Below, in pieces: positions 9,972-18,200 of a DNA stretch of 64,000 nucleotides. The position numbers and the translations under genes are program-made. The DNA is from Wurfbainia villosa (Eukaryota > Streptophyta > Magnoliopsida > Zingiberales > Zingiberaceae). The stretch covers positions 114,441,040-114,505,039 of the forward strand of contig CM045987.1 in the NCBI GenBank assembly GCA_025175895.1. Direction: 5' to 3'. The notes under the pieces were generated by a model, which searched no databases, was not told where the DNA came from, and saw only the letters and a program-made list of their open reading frames with translations. Numbering within the stretch: position 1 is the stretch's first letter; the number at the start of each line of letters is the position of its first letter.

Positions 9972-10404
9972 AGAAAGAGTTGCGATGATCGATGAACTAA
10001 ACTTACGGAGGATTTTGACATAGTATCATGGACCTAGATGAAAGCGATAGTGATGTTATCTGCGGTATGTCGAGAAGGAGAGAATCTGCGAGCGACATTG
10101 CGATCTGCGACGATGTGCTTCGATAAATGAGTCTATGTTCGTTCTGATAGGAGAACCACGCGGGGATGGCGAGTTGAATAGACGCGGAGGAGCGATTTTA
10201 TTGCGGCCGAGCGGTAAATCGAAGTTAATACCGTTTATCAAATGTAATTTTTGTGATACTGATAATGACCTGAAGAGCGAAGACATTGCTCGAATCTGAT
10301 TCTGCTGTACCTTATGTTGATTATTATTTGGCGAAACTCGGACTATCACGCCCTTCCTACAGTATGAAGAAAATAATTTAATTGTTGAATTATTTGGCTA
10401 CATA
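9972..10404 (+). pseudogene. EPRV ORF3: decayed coat protein to protease linker (plus copy)
   Basis: Aligns with the reverse complement of 4600-5030, but many one- to four-base losses and substitutions, most of them generating CG, destroy every frame. No named domain. The density of changes here is far higher than in the flanking viral sequence, so part of the damage may be consensus error. Confidence 0.5.
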
Positions 10405-11325
10405 GACTATTTACAGGCTGAAATCAAAAGATTGCAAGCAGAATTAGACAGAGTTCTGAAGCAAAATCAAGAAGCAGAAACCACATTAACTAATGAATTG
10501 GCTGAGGAGCTACAACAATTAAACCTCCAAAACTTGCAGAAAGGGAAAGAGCAATTATATTTTCTGGAAATATCTATATTTCCGACCACAGGCGAACAAT
10601 ACCATCCAAAAATAACTTTGAATCGGCTATACCATATAACAGTTGAAATTGAAATACCGACTATTCCTCCATTCCAGGTAAACACTATTCTAGATACTGG
10701 TGCCACAACTTGCTGTGTTGACCAAAAATTCGTACCAGCACAAGCACTGGAGAAGAATCCTTACACTGTCATTATCAATGGAGTAAATTCAAAGCAAGTA
10801 GCAAATTGGAAGTTTAAAGGAGGACAAATGAAAATCTGTGAAAACAAATTCAGAATTCCATTCACTTATTCATTTGAAATGACATTAGGAGAAGGAATTC
10901 AGATGGTCCTCGGAGGAAATTTTATCAGGGGAATGCAAGGAGGAGTTCGCATAGAAGGTAACACTGTAACATACATAAAATATAACTACTATTACTCTGA
11001 ATCCTACGATTACATCAAGATAGAACTTGATTTGAAGAAAATGGAATACTTGGAAATCCAGGAGAAGATATTCTTTACTGCAACCCCTTCAAATACGTTT
11101 ATACTACAGAAACATGGACCTCTATTAAGCAGGTTAAAGGATCAAGGATTTATTAGGGACAATCCATTGCAACACTGGTCAAAGAATGGGATTCTCTGCA
11201 AAATAGATGTTATTAATCCAGATATCACTATCCAGGATAAACCATTGTCCCATGTTACTCCTGCAATGAAGACAGCTTTCCAAAAGCACGGTGATATACT
11301 CTTAGGATTAAGAGTCATTCGCTGA
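10405..11325 (+). pseudogene. EPRV ORF3: aspartic protease and N-terminal RT (plus copy)
   Basis: About 300 open codons on the plus strand. A Gln/Glu-rich helical stretch is followed by a retropepsin-like domain with catalytic DTG (10693-10701, in ILDTGATTCC) and the GGNFIRGMQGG flap-side region, then the linker and RT N-terminus up to LLGLRVIR. This is the only copy of the main viral family here with the protease triad visible. The frame ends where a degraded patch begins (11326-11470). In badnaviruses the protease processes the polyprotein. Confidence 0.8.
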
Positions 11326-11547
11326 CAAAGTCGACATAGAGCGATGGCTATGATCGTTGTCGAGGAACGGCATTGATCGATCCGGAAAAAGGTAAAAGGA
11401 AAGGGCGTATGGTGTTGATTCTAGGACGCTCTAATAATACTATAAGGATCAATCTGATTTGCGAGCATAAATACTATTCTCAAGAAAGTCGGCAACTCAA
11501 AAATCTATTCAAAATTTGATCTAAAGTCTGGATTTTATCAAGTTGTC
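11326..11547 (+). pseudogene. EPRV RT patch destroyed by small losses (plus copy)
   Basis: Corresponds to about 3480-3700 of the minus copy but with many small deletions and CG-creating changes between 11326 and 11470, such as cattgatcgatccgg against cattgatccagtcactgg. From 11471 the match to KFDLKSGF sequence resumes. No frame crosses it. Confidence 0.6.
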
Positions 11548-12462
11548 ATGGAACCTGCCTCAATTGAATGGACGACATTTATATGCCTTTCTGGTCTTTA
11601 TGAATGGCTAGCAATGTCATTCGGATTAAAGAATGCACCGGCAATTTTTCAACGAAAGATGGACCAATGTTTTAAAGGTACAAAAGAATTTATTTCTGTA
11701 TATATTGATGACATTCTTGTTTTCTCAAATTCAGAGAAAGAGCATGTGAAGCATCTGGAAATTATGCTAAACATCTGTGAAAAGTATAGATTAGTTTTAT
11801 CCCCCACCAAGTGCAAATTGGCGGTCTCGCAGATTGAATTATTGGGAGCAGAGATAGGAGAAGGAAAGTTAAAATTACAACCTCATATAATAAAAAAGAT
11901 TGCAGAATTCAAGGAAGAAAGTTTGAAGGAGAAGAAAGGTTTGAGGTCTTGGCTCGGTATTCTTAACTATGCCCGGACATATATTCCAAACCTAAGTGCT
12001 AAACTGGGGTCGTTATATGAAAAGACTTCTATTCATGGTGATAAACGAATGAAGCCATCAGATTGGGCCTTAGTCAAGGAGATCAAAGCCCAAATCCAAC
12101 AGCTGCCAGACTTAGAACTTCCACCTGAGCAAACTTATATTATACTTGAGACTGATGGATGCATGACCGGATGGGGTGGAGTGTGCAAATGGAAGAACTC
12201 CAAATATGATCCAAGAAGCACTGAAAAAGTCTGTGCCTATGCTCATGGTAAATTTCCAATAATTAAATCAGTCATAGATGCGGAAATATTCGCTGCTATG
12301 GAAACTATGAGTGCCCTGAAGATCCATTATTTGGATAAAGAAGAAATTACCCTGAGAACAAACTGTCAGGCGATAATCAGTTTTTACAACAAGATGGTCA
12401 GAAATAAGTCATCTCGGGTTCCGTGGATCGCCTTCACTGACTTTATCACTGGGTCAGGTAAG
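11548..12462 (+). pseudogene. EPRV ORF3: RT palm and truncated RNase H (plus copy)
   Basis: Plus-strand segment of about 305 codons. It begins within RT (WTTFICLSGLYEWLAM), keeps YIDD (11701-11712), and continues into RNase H with ETDGCMTGWGG and IDAEIFAAM. The next acidic position is Asn (RTNCQAI, codon 12361-12363) where the minus copy has Asp. The domain stops at about 12462, before the last catalytic Asp, and joins leader sequence directly, losing the ORF3 tail, intergenic region and promoter. RNase H is therefore defective on two counts. Confidence 0.82.
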
Positions 12463-13022
12463 AGTTTTCAGTATGCAAGTGTGCAAGTGTGCTAGAAAGC
12501 AGGGTTGTGTTAAAATCTTTCTAAAAGAAATCAAAACTCCGAGCATCGTCTCAGGTTTTTTTTTCAAATTTTTGGAAAGTCGATCCATTTTTGGTATCAG
12601 AGCTAGTTGATTATGCAAGGCTAAAAATCCAAACTCTAGGTGAAGGTACGGGTACATACCTATTCTCTTTATATAATCACATATTACTTGGTTTCAAATT
12701 TGTTACCTGGAAATTAACCACAAAGATGAAAGGTGGAGACTCGACATGCTTCCTTGGTCCGGTTTATCCGCAAGGCTAGTAAGTGCGTAAGACGGTAAGC
12801 TTGAAGTCTTAAAATTGGGGATATTTCTGGAATAAATTTTGAAATTAGAAGACACAGTGATTAGTAAATCTTAGTTCTATAATAAGGCGACCGAATCTGT
12901 TAATTGATTGCAAAAGACTGTAGTACTTATAAGTCTCCCAGAGAGCTAAGTTCGTCAGATGAGCATGAAAATTTTACAGGTTCCTAAGCTGTAAGTAGAA
13001 GTAAGATAAGCAAATCTTCTAA
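12463..13022 (+). other. EPRV leader (plus copy)
   Basis: Non-coding viral leader from the recombination joint to the ORF1 ATG. The first part (12470-12555) is complementary to 1597-1680. The stretch from the primer-binding site to ORF1 matches the minus copy at 8578-9008. Upstream TATA and promoter sequence is missing, so this copy has no obvious promoter of its own. Confidence 0.65.
12592..12609 (+). promoter_or_regulatory. EPRV tRNA-Met primer-binding site (plus copy)
   Basis: tggtatcagagctagttg, complementary to the 3' part of initiator tRNA(Met), identical to the minus copy at 8991-9008. It marks the origin of reverse transcription and position 1 of the viral genome. Confidence 0.8.
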
Positions 13023-13439
13023 ATGAGTGAAAAATTCGAGAAAAATATAAGAGAGTGGTATGAGAAAACTCGAAACCCGAACCTAGAATATCTTAATCTT
13101 GCAGAAAGCCCAAAACCTACAACTAGCGATCTAGCCCATAACCTTGAAACAATCCACAACAAGATTTCTCTTCTTTCAAAAGTAACACTAAAACACTTCT
13201 ATTCCTTGAAAGAGGAAAACGAGGTGTTAAAAAGGGAAGTTACTAAGCTCAGAACAGCCGTAAGTTCTTTAGAAAAAGAAATTTTGCTAAATCAACCTGT
13301 GACTAAAAAGGAAGTAAAAATAGTCATAGCTGAAGCTCTAGATCAGCCTAGAGTAATAAAAGTAGCAGAAGAGTTGAAGAAAAAGTTCAAAGAAGTAGAA
13401 ACAATTCTATAAGAGGTAAAGAGTTTGATTAGCGGATGA
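13023..13439 (+). pseudogene. EPRV ORF1 (plus copy, premature stop)
   Basis: ORF1 from the ATG at 13023 to a stop that overlaps the ORF2 ATG at 13436 (ATGA). It matches the intact 138-aa minus copy, with the same central coiled-coil-like region. A TAA at 13410-13412 replaces CAA nine codons before the natural end, so the open frame is 129 codons. The change is a single C-to-T transition. Possibly still a nearly full-length product if expressed. Confidence 0.78.
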
Positions 13440-13840
13440 GTGGAAATTGGGACAAGCAGTCGGAAAATTCAGCCTATGTTAATGCACTAAAAGCCACAGA
13501 AAACATTGAAGCACCTGCTCAAGGATTTTCTATACCATCCCAATTAAAATCAGCCTTTGATTTTCAGAAGGTGTTAATAAAACAAAATAACACCTTATTA
13601 TCTCTTATAATTGAAATTCATAACCAGCTGCAGGATCTTCAGAATCAAGTTAAGAATCTGAAGCAAACCTCAAGTGCATCAACCTCCGCACCAAAGGAAC
13701 TTGAAGGAGCTATTGACGATTTAGCCAAAAGGATTTCTGGTTTGAATTTGGGAACTGAAACAGTAATCCCAAGAAAGAAAGGTTCTATATTGGTATTCCG
13801 GAATCCCTCTGATATTCTTCAAAAAGAAAAAGAAAAGTGA
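13436..13840 (+). CDS. EPRV ORF2 (plus copy, intact, 134 aa)
   Basis: Complete 134-codon ORF on the plus strand. Its ATG overlaps the ORF1 stop and its TGA overlaps the ORF3 ATG (TGATG at 13838-13842), as in badnaviruses. The protein has a helical centre (LLSLIIEIHNQLQDLQNQ), a Ser/Thr-rich linker, and a basic tail ending KEKEK. Badnavirus ORF2 products bind nucleic acid and are virion-associated; here that is inferred from position, size and basic C-terminus. The minus copy carries a stop at codon 64. Confidence 0.8.
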   Translation: MSGNWDKQSENSAYVNALKATENIEAPAQGFSIPSQLKSAFDFQKVLIKQNNTLLSLIIEIHNQLQDLQNQVKNLKQTSSASTSAPKELEGAIDDLAKRISGLNLGTETVIPRKKGSILVFRNPSDILQKEKEK

Positions 13841-14751
13841 TGGCGGCAAGAACTTCTACAAGCACAAGACCACCAGCAGTTATAACTCCTACAGACCTCC
13901 AGGTACCAAGTACGGAGGATCAAATCAGAGATTACAGAATAGGGCAGAGAAGATTATTCAACCTGCAAAGACGAATTCTGCCTAGTCAAAGGAGATACCG
14001 AAGAACCATTGAAAGCCAAGTTAATCCAGAAGAACAGTTGGAGATTTCTAGATCTCGAAGAGCAAGCTTGGTATCCGCTAAGGTACTATATTCAACCGGT
14101 TTTCAACCTACACAACACCGAGTATATCAGCATTACTCGGAAGAAGATATTCTGTGTGTAGAAGAAGGACAAGTTGATCTACCACTTGTCACAGAGCAGA
14201 GTCATCAAGCTTTAAGAGAATCAGGGTTCTTTCATATACATATGGGGCTTGTCATGATAAGAATATATACTCTCCACAGAAGAAATACGAGTGTTATGAT
14301 ATTTGTAATCTTACGAGACACAAGGTGGTATGGAGACAGATCTATTATTGCTACCATGGAAATGGATCTGACAAGAGGAACGCAAATGGTTTATGTAATT
14401 CCAAATATGATGATGAATCTGGAAGATTTTGCAAATCATATAGAAATATCCGTTTAGACTCGAGGATATCAGGACTGGCAAGGGGGATCTAGTAATCTGT
14501 TAATTACTAGAATGATGGTTGGTCGATTAACCAGTACTAGCTTTACAAATTTTACTTACAATGTACAGAATGTTGCAGATTATCTTGCTAGTAGGGGAGT
14601 TATTGCATTACCCGGTTCAAGATTTACCACGGATGAACTACAACAGCAACGGTGGATCTTAAGACCAACTCAACGAAGAAACCCTATGACTCCAACTAGG
14701 GTTGATACTAGGACATTACTAGATGGAAGCGTCTCCCTACAGTTCCAAGGA
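13840..14751 (+). pseudogene. EPRV ORF3 N-terminus and movement protein (plus copy)
   Basis: Starts at the ATG at 13840-13842. The Arg-rich N-terminus leads into the movement protein block (RIYTLHRRNTSVM, ILRDTRWYGDRSII). A TAG at about 14455-14457 replaces CAG immediately before TRGYQDWQGG. The frame then continues (14512 onwards) through VADYLASRGVIALPGS. A single in-frame stop is the only major break over 900 bases. Function by family: 30K-superfamily movement protein acting at plasmodesmata. Confidence 0.8.
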
Positions 14752-15352
14752 TATAAACCCATTGCAGAACCCAGGTCAATTACTGCAAATGAAGATGGTG
14801 TGGAAGCATGTTCACCGGAAAGAGAAATATTATCAGTATTAATCACTGAAGAACCAGTTTTCGAAGTAATGAGGATGCATCCTGAAGCCATTACTCCAAC
14901 AGGAGAACACCTGGAGCAGCAGGGTATGATTTACATATTTGTGATAATTATAAAATAGGACCAGGGGGATGATCTTTATACAGAATAGCGTTCGCTATTC
15001 TGAAGGACATATTACGGGCCGGATCAGCGGTATTGTGATTGGTGCAGGAGTTATTGATTCAGATTATGGAGGGGAAATTAAAATTTTGGTTTTTAATATG
15101 ACCTTTGAAGATTTATATATTAAGCAGGGGGAAGCAATTGCTCAATTAATTCTTGAAAGAATTTCTACACCACCCCTAACAATGGTTCCCTGTCTTGAAA
15201 GCACCATAAGAGGTCCGCAAGGATTTGGATCAACATCAACATCCTCCAGAGCCATACAAATGAGGACCCCTGAGTGGGATAACCTTATGCGTATTCTTGT
15301 ACCCCCAGAACAACATTCAGTATCCAAAGTAATTAAACCAACAGATCAAAAG
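14752..15352 (+). pseudogene. EPRV ORF3: dUTPase-like domain (plus copy)
   Basis: Plus-strand counterpart of 6370-6800. Motif 1 is frameshifted near 14890-14960 and motif 2 is lost in a damaged patch at 14960-15020. Motif 3, GVIDSDYGGEI, is intact at 15047-15079, followed by motif 4 (KQGEAIAQLILE) and motif 5 (RGPQGFGST). Each viral copy therefore preserves a different subset of the five dUTPase motifs. The segment ends at about 15352, where an inverted duplicate begins. Confidence 0.75.
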
Positions 15353-15534
15353 TCCCACTCAGGGGTCCTCATTTGTATGGCTCTGGAGGATGTTGATGTT
15401 GATCCAAATCCTTACGGACCTCTTATGGTGCTTTCAAGACAGGGAACCATTGTTAGGGGTGGTGTAGAAATTCTTTCAAGAATTAATTGAGCAATTGCTT
15501 CCCCCTGCTTAATATATAAATCTTCAAAGGTCAT
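15098..15534. repeat. 182-bp inverted repeat (hairpin) in EPRV sequence
   Basis: Arm 1 is 15098-15279 and arm 2 is 15353-15534; the arms are reverse complements with one mismatch seen (ccgcaagg against ccgtaagg) and are separated by 73 bases. Both arms come from the dUTPase motif 4-5 region. A transcript through it would fold into a nearly perfect hairpin. It also marks the right edge of the main EPRV locus. Confidence 0.9.
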
Positions 15535-15615
15535 ACTATAAACTCATTATTATGTTTTACTGTGGATTATACATGAGTAAACTAGATCTTATGGAGAACC
15601 TTTTTTTTTCATTTG

Positions 15616-16016
15616 GGTAAAAATCAAAAGAAATGAGGATGTTAAGAGGTAGATGTGCGAATATACGAGAATAGACGAAATAAGAAATGAGTATTAGAGA
15701 GAAAGTCGAAGTTGCATTTATTGAAGGAAAGCTCCGAGAGACACATTTAAGGTGGTACGGACATGTATTTAGATGACTAATAAATGCTTCAGTTAGACGA
15801 TGTAAAACAATGACAAATGTATATATCAAACGAGGAAGAGGAAGATCAAAAACGACTTGATTAGTAACAATAAAATAAGATAAAATTTATTTAAATATAG
15901 ATGCTGATATAGTAGGGGATAGAGCCCAATGACATAGAAGGATCTATATAGCCGACCTCACCTAGTGGGATAAGACTTGATGGTTGTCGATTGTTGTTAG
16001 GTAAAAATCAAAAGAA
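15616..16016 (+). mobile_element. 5'-truncated LINE with 17-bp target-site duplication
   Basis: The body at 15633-15999 is flanked by two perfect copies of ggtaaaaatcaaaagaa (15616-15632 and 16000-16016). Translated on the plus strand with several stops, it resembles the very C-terminal end of plant LINE ORF2: KVEVAFIEGKLRETHLRWYGHV, then a RGRGRSKTT stretch and a Trp-containing end. The 3' end is rich in TTG (ttgttgtta) rather than poly(A), as in some plant LINEs. Severe 5' truncation plus a target duplication indicates target-primed reverse transcription. Non-coding now. Confidence 0.82.
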
Positions 16017-16134
16017 GGCTTATATCATCAAAAGAACATCCCATGTTGAAAAAATATCAAAAAGACACCTCATCCTATCCCAAACATATCCTTCCTTACC
16101 AGTTCTCTTTATGAGACTGATCCAACAATGTTTG

Positions 16135-16334
16135 ACCAAAACTAATCTAATAAAAAAAAGAGTAGTCCGGTGCACGAAGCTCCTGCCATTCTGGCTCCTG
16201 GAGAAGGATCTATTGTACGTAGTCTTATTTTGTTTTGCAAGAGGTTATTTTCAGGACTTGAATCCGTGACCTCTAGATTACAAGACAGCAATTTTACCAT
16301 TGCACTAAGATTCCTTCTACCAAAACTAATCTAA
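16135..16334 (-). mobile_element. Au-like SINE with 16-bp target-site duplication
   Basis: The body at 16151-16318 lies on the minus strand between two perfect copies of accaaaactaatctaa (16135-16150 and 16319-16334). The minus strand begins with a tRNA-like head: A-box-like tagtgcaatggta and B-box-like ggattcaagtcc. It then continues through cctcttgcaaaa and the gatcc(t)tctccagg region to a T-rich 3' end. This pattern matches the Au SINE family found widely in angiosperms. A diverged second example may lie at 32889-33010. Confidence 0.82.
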
Positions 16335-16970
16335 CGTTGGTTAAAATTGATCTGATGATAGTAAAAACTTAAAAACTGCTCCAGCACCGTTAAAATTGCT
16401 ATAACACTATCCAAATTGCTCCTACACTGGTTAACATTGCTTTGATGTTGGTGCTACAACATTGGTCAAAATTAATCCTATTCCAACTTAATCAAAACTG
16501 TTGGAGCACTTAGAGCAGTTCTGGTCAAAACTTGTACAATATCAAGCAGTTTTGCTACAACAGTGTTGGCTCGATCAAATAAAAAGTAATTTGGGAAAAA
16601 AAACTTAGCATGAGATCACGTTTTGATATTTTTGCAACACAGTGCGACCTTTTAATGATAACGAAAATAAAAGACACTCTTTTTGATGTCTGCCCTTTTC
16701 ATTTTTAAAAAAGGCTCTACATATCTCATATAAATAATATAGGTATCCATCAGGTGCCTCTAGCGCCACTTGCTAGCCATCATAAGCCCCACTTGCCATC
16801 CGTCATGAGCCCTATCTACTAGCTTTCCTGAGTTCCATCAAAGAGAAGGCAACCTCCTCAAATGTTGCCATACCATCGTTCACAATGTTATCCTAACAAC
16901 TTTACCGCACTCCAAAATCTCCTCTTCTCCCAATACCTATCAACCCCTACTAACTTTACCAGCATACTAC
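16335..16970. other. Intergenic sequence, no gene seen
   Basis: AT-rich. Between about 16335 and 16570 there is a loose, imprecise repetition of phrases like ggttaaaattgct and attgctcc, suggesting a degenerate low-complexity or old repeat region. No supported ORF. 16730-16870 is slightly richer in C and has short repeated phrases (catcataagcccc, catcatgagcccc). Confidence 0.4.
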
Positions 16971-17264
16971 ACAAGTATGAACCTTTCTTTTTTTTTTTCT
17001 TTTTTTTTTTTTTGACTACAACCAGGTATCCAAGCCTTAGGCTCGACTAATCCTGGAGATGACCAGCTCTGTCCCACAGAAATTTTCTACCGGTCACTAG
17101 AATACAACAAGAAGTACTCGCATGGACAGCCTCAGCAATTACAACGTCCTTGATTTGTCACCCCATTTAAAGGGTAACAAGTATGAACCTTTCGTGATAC
17201 CTGAGAGACGAGTTGGATGTCCTACCATTGCACCGCATATTTGGGGGACAAGTATGAACCTTTC
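16971..17264 (-). mobile_element. Second tRNA-type SINE with poly(T) end and 17-bp target duplication
   Basis: The body at 16988-17247 is bounded by two perfect copies of acaagtatgaacctttc (16971-16987, 17248-17264). On the minus strand a head with A-box-like tgcggtgcaatggtagg is followed by a B-box-like position, a roughly 160-base tail region, and a long A-run (T-run on plus, 16985-17012). A third identical copy of the 17-mer lies inside, at 17177-17193, where the B box should be. Family unknown to me; distinct from the Au-like SINE. Confidence 0.72.
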
Positions 17265-18200
17265 ATGATCTTCCCTTACATGGGCTCACTACTACTTGAA
17301 GGCATGGTTGTCATAATTAAGATCCTAAAAGTGGTCCATTAGTTCAGATCATAAGATCAAAGTGTATAATTATAAGATCTATCGTTTAATAATATTTTAA
17401 AGCTATATTTAACATTTATAATTTATGTGAATTGACTTTTAGTACATAGTATTTCAATCACTATCATTTCAATGTCATGAAGCATTAAGATTGTTGTTAT
17501 AGTTAACATGTCGAAAATACATTAAGTTCTTTAAGTAATTCATCGTTATATATCAAGTAGCAACTTTTTATAAGATGAATATACCAATAAGAAGATGAAA
17601 ATAACAATAGTTAGAGATGAATGATAATAACAATAATTAAAGATAGTCTTCTACTTTTGATTTTAAGAGAATCTTCTATAATTGAAATCTGTTTCAATTG
17701 ATATAGCAAGGAAACATTATTTGCTATGTAATGTCAACCATTATTAATATATTCTAAAAATGGTGGTTGGGATTAAGATCTTACATAGGAATGTTAAGCA
17801 GGGATAGAATTAAATGTAGGTTCAAAAAACCTAAGCCCAATTTAGATTCTACTTGGAACCTGAATCATTTAGGTCAATTTGGATCACGGGATTGACTACT
17901 ATGCTCAAAGGCCAATCTCAATCTCTAAGACCAGGTCTCAACTTTTGAGATGCTAATTAGTGAAAAAAAAAAAACCATTATTAAGAAAGAATATTGTAGG
18001 AGCAGTAGACCTTACCTTTGCTTGGGATTTTTTTCCAAGGATTAATTTGATCCGAGGCTTGCAAGAAGAATAAGTTCGAAAACCACTTAATTAAGATTTA
18101 CATGTAAAATACCACAGGAAAAAATAATAATAATAATAATAATAATAATATAATCAAAAATCATGGTGAGGGATTTAATTGAACCAAACCATGGCTTAAT
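17265..18200. other. Intergenic AT-rich sequence
   Basis: No gene or recognisable element. Contains an (aat)n microsatellite at about 18123-18150 and an A-run at 17964-17974. The right edge may already belong to the Ty3/gypsy LTR whose exact start could not be fixed. Confidence 0.4.

Noticed and set aside
15557..15829. 90-codon minus-strand ORF
   Set aside because: Antisense to the LINE fragment, which is supported by translation on plus and by flanking duplications.
16151..16318. Possible tRNA gene from A- and B-box-like words
   Set aside because: No cloverleaf; the boxes belong to an Au-like SINE with a target duplication.
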